From contig JAUTXW010000056.1 in the NCBI GenBank assembly GCA_030620095.1, positions 1,179,501 through 1,243,500 of the forward strand: a DNA stretch of 64,000 nt. The letters run 5' to 3'. Below, piece by piece: positions 20,915 through 31,169 of the stretch (position 1 is its first letter; each line of letters opens with the position of its first letter). Below the pieces are notes generated by a model. It had not been told where the DNA came from, searched no databases, and saw only the letters and a program-made list of their open reading frames with translations. Source of the DNA: Kuschelorhynchus macadamiae. Taxonomy: Eukaryota; Arthropoda; Insecta; Coleoptera; Curculionidae. A program made the translations under genes and the position numbers.

Positions 20915-23674
20915 TTAAAGAGACTTACTCACTGAAAAAAAAAAATCATTAACGCTGTAAAGTGGTCTCTCAATGAGGTATGCTTTGGTGTTTTTTCGAA
21001 ATTGTGCAAGCATAGGGATAGATTTTAAATGTACTGGCAGATTGTTGTAAAGTTTTATGGCGTTGTAAATAATTGATTTTTTTATTAATTCTGTGGAAGG
21101 AATGGGAAGATAAATATCATGCCTAGAGTTTCTGGTAGGGTATACATGTTGTGGCCTTTCTGGGAGGGTGTTTATATGTTTTCTCAGCAAACATACCGTT
21201 TCCAAAATAAATAATGCAGGAAGTGTTAATATTTCATGTTTTTTGAAATAGTATTGGCAGTGAGCTCTATTATTTAGACCAAACAAATAACGAATGGCTC
21301 TCTTTTGAAGCATAAAAATACTACGAAATTGCTCGGTGGTACAGCAGCCCCAAAAGGGAAGGCCATAGCGGAGGTGGGATTCAAATAAAGAGAAATAAGT
21401 AAGTCTGGCAGAAGGAACGTCTAGTTCTTTTGAAACTGATCGAATGGCGAAGCAGGCGGTAGAAAGTTTTTTAGTTAAGGTGTCAATATGATTAGACCAT
21501 TTTAGGTTGCTATTTATATTTAAACCCAGGAATTTAACCGACTCTACGTATTCAATATTGCTGTTATGTACCTGAAGTGGTTGTAAAGTTCCCTTATAAG
21601 ATAACGCCACCGTTTTATCGACGTTAAAACAAAGCATATTGGAATCGGACCAAGCCTTAATTATAACCAAGTCTTTGGAGATACTAGAGTGTAAAGACGT
21701 TGTATCAAAATCACTCCATGTTATGCTTGTGTCATCAGCAAAAAGGGAGATTCTTCCATTAATTTTAAGGTTCGTGATATCATTAATGTATAACAAAAAA
21801 AGAATAGGTCCCAAGACTGAACCTTGAGGAACTCCACTTGTAATCAACTTACAATCAGAATCGGAACCATTAGCCCTTACAAGTTGTTGCCTTTTCCCAA
21901 GATAAGATTTGAACCAATTTAAAGAAGTACCACGAATTCCATAAAAATGTAGTTTGTTTATCAGAATTTCATGACTAACACAATCAAAGGCTTTCGCATA
22001 GTCACAAAAAACTGAGGCAGTTGGGTGGTTGTTATTGAGAGATGAGTAGACGCCTCTAAGCAACGTGAACATGGCGTCACTGGTGCACTTGTTGGGTAGA
22101 AATCCGAACTGCTCCGGGGATATTATCTGATGTTTCAGGAGAAATGGCATAAGACGGTTCTTCAGTAGCCTTTCGATGATTTTTGATAGCACTGGTAGTA
22201 GTGCAATTGGGCGATAATTGCAAGAGTTAGTTTTTTCGCCGCCTTTATGAAGTGGAATAATTATAGCTGTTTTAAGGCAATCAGGGAATACACCTTTTAT
22301 AAAGGACTCATTTATTAATGTTGTAAGGGCCTCTATGACTGGGAGTGGCAAGTTCAGGAATATTCTAATTGATAGGCCATCAGTGCTACACGAAGATTTA
22401 CTTTTAATATTATGTATTACCTTCAATAGTTCAGTGTTGCTAACGGGACTTAAGAAAAAGCTATCAGCTAAATTTTTTGAAGGAGGGAGAAACGAAAGAG
22501 GGTCCAAACTTGGCGAGATACTAGAGGTGACATTTTTGCTTACATTAATAAAATAATCATTTAGATCATTTGCCCCTGGCAAGTTCTGAGTCACAGGGTT
22601 TGATTTGTTTCTGAGGTTATTGATGATGGACCAGGTTTCTTTTGAAACGTTATTAGAGTTTGTTAGACGTTTTCGGTAGTGTAATTTTTTTGCTGACTTA
22701 ATAAGAGTAGTGTAGATCCTCCTATAATTAGAGATATAGTCGAGAATAAGAAAGGAGTCGGTGAATTTTTTTATATATGAGAGCGAGCGCATATTTTTAG
22801 CAGAAATTCGTATTCCTTTCGTGGTCCACGGTTTATGCCGCTTAGGTTTGATATTCTTAAGCGGGAAGGCCTTGTTAAAAGCACTTAAAGTTTTATTTAA
22901 AAAAGTTCTGAAGTTTGTGTTGACATTATCAGATTCAAAATTCCAATTGGTGTTAAAGCAAATATTATGAAATACTGAGAAATTTGCGGCCGAGAAAATT
23001 CTGCCCCGATGGCGAGATCTTGGTAAGGGCCTAATAGGTAAACTAAACCTGGAAATTACCGCCTCGTGATCGGAAAGACCTGAGTTATAGACCTGTGATT
23101 GCACCTCTGATGGAGAAAAATCAGACGCCATGTAATCGATGATAGAAGAAGAGTTTTTTGAAATTCTAGTTGGCGAGGATACATGCATTGAAAGACCGAA
23201 AGAGTCGAATATAGAAATTAGATATTTCTGGATGGCACAAACAGTAGCATAGTCAATATTAAAGTCTCCGCATAGAATTTTTTTACCTTTAATCGGTAGG
23301 CTGTCTAGCAAACTTACCAGGCTATTTAAAAATGATTGTACATCAGAGTTTGGTGATCTATAAATACAAATTACATAAAGATCAAGGTTTTGATTATATA
23401 CTATAGAGAATTCAAAAGAGCTATCCGCTAACAAATGATCATATTTAGATACCGACATGAAATCTCCATTTAGGGATAGAATCAGTGTTCCCCCATGAGC
23501 TGAGTTTTTTCTGTCATATCTAGCTACTGTGGTATACCTCTCAATATAAAAGGGTTCGTTTAGATTCAGCCAGTGCTCAGTAATTGCAACAAGTTGGGGG
23601 AACTCCAATTCTTCCAGAAATAGGTACAACTCGTCAGTTTTATTTCTTAGAGAAGCAATATTAATTAGAACCAT
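20915..23674 (-). CDS. LINE ORF2 protein, endonuclease plus reverse transcriptase
   Basis: A 919-residue protein with no break. Residues 1-240 are an APE-type endonuclease: LVAITEHWLN, HGGTLILS, IYRSPNSD, CGDFNIDYA, IIDYMASD and LSDHEAV. A linker contains CSTDGLS before the RT. RT blocks: NYRPIALLPVLSKIIERLL, QFGFLPNKCTSDAMF, motif A FCDYAKAFDC, motif B SGVPQGSVLGP, motif C LFADDTSI with both catalytic Asp, then SVKFLGLNINSNLKW. The C-terminal region holds LQKRAIRYLFGLN. The protein makes the target nick and primes reverse transcription there. The frame is open upstream of the first ATG back across the ORF1 stop, so translation could start earlier or by reinitiation. The distance to the ORF1 stop is 62 bases. 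Confidence 0.93.
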   Translation of the reverse strand: MVLINIASLRNKTDELYLFLEELEFPQLVAITEHWLNLNEPFYIERYTTVARYDRKNSAHGGTLILSLNGDFMSVSKYDHLLADSSFEFSIVYNQNLDLYVICIYRSPNSDVQSFLNSLVSLLDSLPIKGKKILCGDFNIDYATVCAIQKYLISIFDSFGLSMHVSSPTRISKNSSSIIDYMASDFSPSEVQSQVYNSGLSDHEAVISRFSLPIRPLPRSRHRGRIFSAANFSVFHNICFNTNWNFESDNVNTNFRTFLNKTLSAFNKAFPLKNIKPKRHKPWTTKGIRISAKNMRSLSYIKKFTDSFLILDYISNYRRIYTTLIKSAKKLHYRKRLTNSNNVSKETWSIINNLRNKSNPVTQNLPGANDLNDYFINVSKNVTSSISPSLDPLSFLPPSKNLADSFFLSPVSNTELLKVIHNIKSKSSCSTDGLSIRIFLNLPLPVIEALTTLINESFIKGVFPDCLKTAIIIPLHKGGEKTNSCNYRPIALLPVLSKIIERLLKNRLMPFLLKHQIISPEQFGFLPNKCTSDAMFTLLRGVYSSLNNNHPTASVFCDYAKAFDCVSHEILINKLHFYGIRGTSLNWFKSYLGKRQQLVRANGSDSDCKLITSGVPQGSVLGPILFLLYINDITNLKINGRISLFADDTSITWSDFDTTSLHSSISKDLVIIKAWSDSNMLCFNVDKTVALSYKGTLQPLQVHNSNIEYVESVKFLGLNINSNLKWSNHIDTLTKKLSTACFAIRSVSKELDVPSARLTYFSLFESHLRYGLPFWGCCTTEQFRSIFMLQKRAIRYLFGLNNRAHCQYYFKKHEILTLPALFILETVCLLRKHINTLPERPQHVYPTRNSRHDIYLPIPSTELIKKSIIYNAIKLYNNLPVHLKSIPMLAQFRKNTKAYLIERPLYSVNDFFFSVSKSL

Positions 23675-23736
23675 ATTAAGACTAGTAACAACAGGAAGTT
23701 TTGAGGAATCTAGTTCCTCAGGACACGTCGTGTTTT

Positions 23737-25392
23737 CTAAAAATTTTTTTTGGGAGAATTGCTGGTAAAATAATTTTTATGGCATTCTCTGGTCCTCTGA
23801 AGATGAATCGATCTCTCCGAAGATATGTAGGATCCATAGGCTGCAAGATCCGCTTCCACTTCTGCTGCGTTAAATCCGTAAGCAGCATGAAAATCGAAAT
23901 ATATCTTGTGTAGGGTTCTATAATCTATAGGAATGCCTTCAGAAGCCAAAAACAGCCTGGTGCTTGTATTTGTAAACCCTTCAAAGTGAATTGGCGCAGG
24001 TTGGTCGTGCAGGAAGGCGAGATATAACTTGAAGGCCTTTAAAATGGCTGGTTCTCTTAGTCTAGACATGAGGAAACGGTTATCAGAACTTTTTTCGGTT
24101 CGCGTAAGCTTCACTGTTGGGGGAGACATTGGATCAAAAATAGGTTCTTGGTCAGTAGGAGCTTTCTTGGAAAGACTATAGCAGTTGTCGCTCAACAAGA
24201 CATCTGCTTTGCAGGCAGCAATGGCCTCTTTGTCAGAAGATATTATAGTGCCCTTTTGAGAAATTGGAGAGGAGACAACCAGTGAACTGACGGAGCTCGA
24301 GTTGGTGGGCAGTTTTTTCGGTGTGGAGGGAGGTGGGAGGTTCGGTGTAGATTTTTCTGTAAGTTCGGATACAGCTGACCGTTTTATTACTACGCCATGT
24401 GGCCATAGATTGCTGTCTAAAAGCTTTTCAGCTGACTTTTTTGACTGAGTTCCAATTTTAAAATCAATGTTTGAGATATGATTTATTAGGTGGTAGCATC
24501 GAATAAACTCTGTAGTCCCAAGCTTTTCCTTAACGTAGTGAACTATGTTGTTAGGCGTAAACCCTGCAGGAAGATTTCTTACGACTACATAGTGCCACCG
24601 TTGTGTATTATTACAAGCCAGCTTGCTGGAGCCTTCAGTAGTACTGGGAATATCCGTAGGTGTTACCTCAGTTTGTGTAGAGGCGGTGGAGCAGGTAGTT
24701 TCCATAGTTGGTGTAGGCAAGGGTATGGTGGTAGGGTATGTATTTTTGATATGCTTACACTTATGTTGGCTTTCATATTTGGAGTATAACTCCTTTATCA
24801 AGTCAGTTACACAAGTTAGGTTGCTCTTTATGTTAGCAATACCTGCTTTTAATTCAATTGAAGAGGAGTCCTGTACTTGGATTTTTATCACTTCTTCGGC
24901 ATTGTTGAAGAGGATTTGGGAAATATTGAAAATATTCTGTTCCATATCCCTTAGAGACTTTAATAACATATCTGGTTTGTAAGCGGAAAACTCCCTCGAG
25001 AGATTATGGATATCGTCAATTTTTTTCTCCATGAGATCCCACCTGGATTCACTCTTCACTAAAATGTCATACATTTCAGAAATTGTCGGTACACTACTTG
25101 ACAATTGAGATACACGGTTTGCGACTGAATCAAAAAGTTCATGTGGAATCAAATTTTGAGATACCTTTGTGATTTTATCGTTGAGATATTTCAAACTAGG
25201 GGAGTCGCACAGGGCGCAGAAAAATCGGAGGTGGGTTGATTTTTGTAATATCAAGATTTTTGTGGTAGCCTTATCAAGGCCCGTGCAATTCATGCAAAAA
25301 GATCGTTTACACTCGCCACTACAACGAAGTTTATTGTATTTGTCTTTCTCTGAAAACTCTTTACGGCAATTGTCACACTTGTATTCAGCCAT
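23737..25392 (-). CDS. LINE ORF1 protein with PHD-like zinc finger
   Basis: A 551-residue protein starting MAEYKCDNC. An upstream in-frame ATG at 25452 is less likely, because the added 20 residues are hydrophobic and precede the finger. Residues 5-62 form a cysteine-rich finger of PHD type (CDNC, LRCSGEC, FCMNC, FCALC). Residues about 90-210 are charged and probably coiled coil. Residues about 260-340 look like an RNA-binding fold (HYVVVRNLPAGFTPNNIVHY). A Ser/Pro-rich stretch follows, then a C-terminal region (about 445-551) of unknown role with YGFNAAEVEADLAAYG. ORF1 proteins bind LINE RNA and help deliver it to DNA. The role of the finger is inferred from other CR1-group ORF1s. Confidence 0.88.
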   Translation of the reverse strand: MAEYKCDNCRKEFSEKDKYNKLRCSGECKRSFCMNCTGLDKATTKILILQKSTHLRFFCALCDSPSLKYLNDKITKVSQNLIPHELFDSVANRVSQLSSSVPTISEMYDILVKSESRWDLMEKKIDDIHNLSREFSAYKPDMLLKSLRDMEQNIFNISQILFNNAEEVIKIQVQDSSSIELKAGIANIKSNLTCVTDLIKELYSKYESQHKCKHIKNTYPTTIPLPTPTMETTCSTASTQTEVTPTDIPSTTEGSSKLACNNTQRWHYVVVRNLPAGFTPNNIVHYVKEKLGTTEFIRCYHLINHISNIDFKIGTQSKKSAEKLLDSNLWPHGVVIKRSAVSELTEKSTPNLPPPSTPKKLPTNSSSVSSLVVSSPISQKGTIISSDKEAIAACKADVLLSDNCYSLSKKAPTDQEPIFDPMSPPTVKLTRTEKSSDNRFLMSRLREPAILKAFKLYLAFLHDQPAPIHFEGFTNTSTRLFLASEGIPIDYRTLHKIYFDFHAAYGFNAAEVEADLAAYGSYISSERSIHLQRTRECHKNYFTSNSPKKNF

Positions 25393-25470
25393 ATTTAGAA
25401 AATGAATAATTCGAAACAAAAATACACAGCGAAAACAAAACAGAACAAACACACGTACTGCGAAGTACCA

Positions 25471-25978
25471 AACACCGTTTTCTCGGGAATATCAAAGTTT
25501 GGTAAAAAGTATTTATTTATTACGGTAAGATATAATTACTTAGTAAAATAAAAACGACGCTGCCGCCACTATAGGCGTCACGACGCCAAGAAAAAAACAA
25601 CACTGTAAGATCTTTAAGAACTAAAATTTTAAAAACACAATAATTTCTGTGACATTTTAGTACATGCATCAGTTTAAATACTATACTGGTTATTGAGCTA
25701 TACAGGGTCTTTCACTTAAATTCAAAACGACGATTTCTCGCCAATGAGCGAGGATTTCAAAAATTTGGTAAAAAGTTGCTTTTCAGTTAATAAATATTAA
25801 TTACTAAGAGCTAAAACTAAATCGACGTCTCTTCCCTATAGGCGCCGCGACGCCAAGAAAAAATAAAACAACTGTAGAAACTTTAAATGTCTCAATTAGA
25901 AGTCAAGAAGAAGCCTATTTATAAGACTGTTTTACGCTAATTTGACTATATTGGTTTGTGAGATATAGCGTGTCTTAT
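25471..25978 (+). repeat. Tandem repeat, unit about 266 bp, two copies
   Basis: Copy 1 (25471 to about 25712, cut at its left by the LINE) and copy 2 (about 25713-25978) share GTTTGGTAAAAAGT-like, CTATAGGCG..CGACGCCAAG and ACTATA(C/T)TGGTT..GAG blocks at a constant offset of about 266. Copy 2 starts with CAGGGTCTTTCACTTAAATT, similar to the sequence left of the LINE at 20340-20360. Confidence 0.65.
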
Positions 25979-25985
25979 AGAAAAA

Positions 25986-27590
25986 TTATCGGCGAAATAT
26001 CTCAGCTACCGCTTACCTGGATTTAATAAAGTTTTACCGTTTTTCTGTTATAAAAGGAAAATTATTTTTTTATTGGAACCCCTTTATTATATTGCTTTTT
26101 TAGAATCTGCATAAAATTTATTAAAACCATTTTTTATGAAAGTCAACTTTTACTTGCACTTACTGCACACAAAAGGTTACCATGCCAGTTTTGTTGATTT
26201 ACAAATATAGATCCGTTAACTAAAAACCCAAAGAATTGAAATTTTAATTATACTGGGTTATGGGGATAGAATGCGAAACCTGCAAGATGTTTATAATACT
26301 TTTAATGACGAATATCCTAACAGAAATCCAATAGCTAAATCTACCGTAAATAAAATTAACAAAAAATTTCCTGTAAGTGAAAAGGTAAAAGATGCTGTAT
26401 GTTCCCTGCAAACCTAAAAGCACAACAAATCGTGATAATGTTTTAATCAGTGTAGAAGAAAATCCGCATCTTTCTACCAGAACATGAGGAAGAGAAAATG
26501 ACGTCTCACACCAACTTCTAAAAACCGAAAAGTTTCATCTATACAAAATAACTTTTGGTGCAAGAACTCTTTGAGGATGATTACGATAGGTGGTTGGAAC
26601 TTTGTGAAATGATGGAATGTTGCAATACCAATCTAAATTTTGTCAATAAAATTATTTTTATTTAACGAAGCCACTTTTTTTTTGGATGGAAAAGTTAACA
26701 GGCATAATTGTCGATATTGGGCCAGGGAAAATCCACATTGGATACGTAAAAATCATACCCAATTTCCCCAAAAGATAAATGTTTCAGGTAGTATAAAGGA
26801 TCCAAAAATAATCGGTTACTTCTTCATGGAAGAAACATTAACTGGAGAAAGATATTCGAATCGAACCGAAATTGTCCCAGATATTGGAGAACTATTTCCG
26901 AATAACTGTAAGTTCCTTCCTTTGCCTGCTGTATTAACTATTTAAACTTGATTTTTTTAGATAATGGTGTGCATTAAATGATGAAATATTGGTTCAGCAG
27001 GATGGTGCTCTACCGCATTTTGCTCGGAATGTTCGGGAATACTTAGGCTATTTTTTGGAAGGTGGATTGGACGTAGAGGGACAATAGAGTGGCCACCTCG
27101 GTCTTCGGACTTGATGCACTTCGACTACTTTTTGTGGGGACATCTTAAAAATGTGGTGTATAAAAGTAAGCCTAATGACCTCGACAATTTACAGCAGCCA
27201 ATAGAAATCTAATGTAGACGAGTCGAGTAGGCTGGCATTCTTTTTATTGCGTTAAATGTTTTCCCACAATATTTGGCCTACTGTTAGGTAGTAAATGAAC
27301 AAAATTTTAAACACCGTACTTAGTTTCATTAATTTATTGTTTGTTGTATTAGGTATTTCTTTTTTATATCGTATTGTTTCCGTTGTTTTTTACAACCTAC
27401 TTATTTTCGCAAAAACTGTTGACTTTCATAAAAAGTGCTTTTAATAAAAATTATTTAGAATTTTACGCAGATTTTAAAAAAGTAATATAATATAGTGTTG
27501 CATTAAAAAAAAATCCTTTTATAACTGGAAAACGGTAAACTTGGCAGCAGGTATGCGGTACTTGAGATATTTCGCCGATTCAATGTTTGT
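25986..27590 (+). mobile_element. Decayed mariner-like element with long terminal inverted repeats
   Basis: The left arm (about 25988-26152) and right arm (about 27413-27585) are inverted copies about 165-175 bp long. Shared blocks are ATCGGCGAAATATCTCA, TTACCGTTTT..GTTATAAAAGGA and TTTTTATGAAAGTCAAC. They flank a broken transposase. The left end adjoins the tandem repeat. The outermost bases and target duplication are not clear. Confidence 0.75.
26271..27212 (+). pseudogene. Broken mariner-like transposase with D-D-D type catalytic blocks
   Basis: The N-terminal piece at 26271-26417 reads MRNLQDVYNTFNDEYPNR, a helix-turn-helix of the kind found in many insect transposases. After a stop and frameshifts come QELFEDDYDRWLELCEMM (about 26560), a first catalytic block degraded to FNEATFFLDGKVNRHNCRYW (from 26662, N replacing D), QQDGALPHFARNVREYL (about 26998) and PRSSDLMHFDYFLWG (about 27100). 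The first catalytic Asp is lost, and at least four frame disruptions are present. The same group recurs at 47.8-48.7 and, more decayed, 58.9-59.6 kb. Confidence 0.75.
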
Positions 27591-27689
27591 TTAACTTTGA
27601 TTGTTGTAGTATTGACTGCTAAGTCTGAATATTATTTTAAAAAAATATATTTAAACAAATACTTCTTACTTTGGTTAAAACAAATTGAC

Positions 27690-28075
27690 AAATTTTGTTT
27701 ATCCGGAACTTTCCTCGTTATAAATCTTTTCTTTTATTATGAATACTGAAGTATGACCCTATGTAATTCTGCACATAGTCATTAGTAACACACAGAAATT
27801 GGGTTTTCTTTTACTTTTGTTGTCAAAAGGAGGGATTCAGGAGGTAATTTCTGGTTCATTTCCTTTACAGATATATTTTACCCAATTTCCCTCTCAACTT
27901 CCTTCATAGCAAATCCCTGCTTGGTCTAAAAAAGTGAATGAGAAGACAACTTATGTATGTAACAACTAAATTACTTCATGCTAAACTAAATAGGACCATA
28001 TTTACTTAACAAAAGTAAAGATTAATAACCAGGAAAGTTCCGTTTAAAGAAAATTTACCGATTTTTTTTATTTTT
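27690..28075. repeat. Foldback built from repeat family B
   Basis: The left arm 27690-27755 (GGAACTTTCCTCGTTATAAA) and right arm 28010-28075 (its complement, with AGGAAAGTTCCG and TTTACCGATTTTTTT) are inverted around about 255 bp. Confidence 0.55.
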
Positions 28076-28679
28076 TTAACATTTTATTATTTCGCCATTT
28101 CAAACCGACCTCAAAATAGGAGGAGCTTATCAATTCGACCCTATGTATTTTTTATGTATGCAAATCGATAGTTTGACTAATTTTATGTTTTATGGTCCCA
28201 TAGCAAGCATATTAAAAAAATGTTAAAAATGTCGGAATGGCGCCATTTTGAACTGTTTCCGCGACCTGACATTGTCAATATATGCGTTCACTTTTTTCAA
28301 ATCAGGAAAAAAGTTTGTATGTTACTATTGTATAATAAGACATCTTATACAATGATGTTACATATGCATATGCAGGAGACCCAGTGGCTTTGTTCTAAAC
28401 AAAAAAGGATTGAATAAAAATAAAACCGATTTAAAAAAATGCACTAAAAAGTGAAAAATAATATTTTATTCCATCTTGAAATTTGTACTATGTAAAGTCT
28501 GCGTCAAACTAATAAAGACCGCATGACATTATACTAGTAGTATTAAACACAAAAATTCAATACATCACTTTTTAGTACATTTTTTTTAATTCAGTTTTTT
28601 TTATTAAAAATTCCTACCTATGTCACACTTTTTCTTCGGCCATCTAATTTTAAATTTATTTAGCCAGTTTTTCACTACA

Positions 28680-29170
28680 TCACATCTAATTTGTGTGTGA
28701 TATGAGTAGAATAAGACGTTTTTAAAACAATTTATTTTGTCCTTCCATCCTGAATTCATACCAAAACTTTACCGGTTTCCCTCTATATTACATTTAATTC
28801 TTGCGCAAAACTTGAAATCAACCGAATAAGTAGTTTTTTTCAGATATTTTATTAAGCCGCTATTTTATTTCGCCATCAAATTTTATCAGTTCATTCCTTT
28901 ATGTAGTTTATATCATACTTGACTTTGGTGCAAAATTTGAGGTAAATTGGATATGTAATTTTTTAGTAATATTTTTTGATATTTTACTAAGTCGCCATCG
29001 TGTACCGCTATATTATAATTTTACTAAAATGCTACCATTTCATCACAATATGAAGGTAATTGGGTAAGGTAAGGTAAGTTCTTTTTCAGCTATGCCGCAA
29101 AATGACAGACAGGCCGATGGAATTGAATAAACTTTGTCTTCTTGGCATCCATGTACCTTGAAACGTGATG
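28680..29170 (+). repeat. Dispersed repeat family C
   Basis: CCGCTATTTTATTTCGCCATC (from 28857), GTCGCCATCGTG (28985) and CTCTATATTACATTTAAT blocks, ending with GACAGACAGGCCGATGGAAT (about 29103). The order of blocks is as at 17.9-18.2 kb. Confidence 0.6.
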
Positions 29171-31169
29171 GTAAGTGTTTTTTTCACAAATACAATAAAA
29201 AGTCAAAAAGACCTCCTTAGTAACCAATATAGCAATCAGTTTGGTTCAAATAACAAAAAATTCTCAGAAATAGATGTAAATTTGAAATTTAGACTTTTTA
29301 AAGTTGTTGCATTCGTTTTGTTCTTTCGTGCCATCGGGAACTGAACTAATGACGGTGTTAATTCCTTTTAGCTCCAAATAATTACATATTACTCAATAAG
29401 GTAACTATTTTTTCCAAATTTTTATATTCTCGTTAATTTTCGAGAAATCAAACCTTTGGAGTCTATGTAAAACACCCTGCGCTACATCAGGTTGGTGCAA
29501 ATAATAAAATTGGGTGAGAAATAATCGTATTTTGGAAATTTGAGACTTTTTTCTTGCACATATCCTTTTTTCCTTGTCGTCGACATGGCCCTAATAGGGA
29601 TAACGTCGTTTTTATTGTAGCTTTAAGTAATTATGTTTTACACCATCAAACCCTGTTCACAAAGTTTGATATCCCTGTTAGTTGCCTAAAAAACGATTTA
29701 ATTTCAAGCTCTCGTCGCAACCAATATCTCAAAATAAATGTTTTGTTGTTTAACTAGTCGGTCAAGAGACTACCTTCCTTGCTAAAGTACTCTCTTAAGA
29801 AACTAAAATGCGACAAATAATAAAGTAAAATCTTATCCGATTTATTATTATTTTGAGAAAAGACCTTAATCAGCTTAAAAACATATTTAATCCTTTAGCT
29901 AATTCCACATTCTGTAGGAAACCCAATAAATATGGTGGTGACTATGACCACCAGACTAACCACATTCGGCACTGTTTGACTAAATTCTAAAACCAGTAGC
30001 CCAAAACCATTCATCAGTCGGCCCAGACAAGAATGGAATATGTAAAAGGGACCGAAAGATTCTTTGGAGCGATATCTCTAGGAACTATCACAAAAAAGTT
30101 AAATTGTTTAGACAAGAGGAAAGATTTAGAAGAATTATATTTAAAAAAAGCTGAATAAATTTCTGGGAATACGTTCAGTAGGGTCTAGACGACTAGAAAA
30201 CCGTGATATTTATGTGAGATTGTTCGGCAGTTTTAAACATTTTATTGATTAGATAAAGATAGTCTCAGATTTCAATCAATGTTATTGTTGAATATTGTCA
30301 TATCAGTGGTGTGTAAGTAGGCCAAAGTTTTTACCGTTATTACAAATACAGATTAAAAATTAACAATAAAAAACATTTTTGTCTGAGTATTTTAAATAAT
30401 AATACATACATTTATAAAGGTTGCTTGGGTTTGTTTCGGTATCTACTGAAAACAATTTATAACCGTATCATTTTTTCATTCATATCAATTTATAAATTCA
30501 CTTAAAGTTGCGCACTGGGAATGCCAGTTATTACAAACTAAAATTGAATTGACTGATATAAAATAAAACCCACTTTTGCTTATTTGCAATTTACACTTAA
30601 TATATATATTACTTAAAATAACTAACAACTGCAATATTTCAAGAAATTATTAGGAAAACGTGGAACACAATCCAAACTACGTTATTCGTTTACGTACATT
30701 TACGCAAACTTTATTTTACTTTACGTATTTTTCGGTGTTTTGCTAGATACTTTTTTGAAATATAGGTTATAAATGTTATATTTAATTCCAACGTCAACAT
30801 TATCACTCATTTTTGTACTACAAATGTGTACTTCCTTTTTAAGTTTCGTTTTTGTAGGTTAGTTTTTAAGTTAATAGTCTACGGGAGTTCCATTGTGTTT
30901 CAAGTCTTAACAAGCGGCCGAATTTATCACAAAATTCCAAGAGACTGATTTTATAGATATTGAGCTAGATAAGAAAATGCAGTTACAATTTTTGAACCCT
31001 TGCAATGCCACCCCTTGATTTTGTTTTTTTTTTCTTAGAATTGAACATAATAAAAAACTCAAATAATAAAATTAATACGAAATAATTGAATAAATAATAA
31101 AACACAAATTATTTTAAAAAGTTTGAAGGGTTGTAGAAGACAAGCACTGCGCATTTTAAGCCATGTGTC
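29171..31169. other. No gene recognised
   Basis: No gene or element recognised. A frame at about 30034-30157 (MEYVKGTERFFGAISLG onward) has a protein-like look but is only about 40 residues and matches nothing I know. Confidence 0.4.

Larger units (their letters stand above)
20361..25470 (-). mobile_element. Full-length CR1-group-like LINE (element 2), both ORFs intact
   Basis: Read on the minus strand, the element has a 5' UTR of about 78 bp (25470-25393), ORF1 (25392-23737), ORF2 (23674-20915), a 3' UTR of about 500 bp, AATAAAGCAT and a (TTTG)n tail ending at 20361. The 5' boundary is placed where flanking sequence resumes the repeat unit that stops at 20360. ORF1 with a PHD-like finger instead of zinc knuckles, and a short microsatellite 3' tail, are typical of the CR1 group. 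The exact clade is not established. No frameshift or stop is seen in either ORF, so this copy may be, or recently was, competent. Confidence 0.88.

Noticed and set aside
22335..22970. Plus-strand frames of about 70 residues across the LINE
   Set aside because: They are antisense shadows of the intact ORF2 on the minus strand.
24490..24982. Plus-strand frames of 99 and 119 residues
   Set aside because: Antisense shadows of LINE ORF1. Their composition follows from the coding strand.
29890..30240. Protein-like frame around MEYVKGTERFFGAISLG
   Set aside because: Too short, with stops on both sides and no family recognised.
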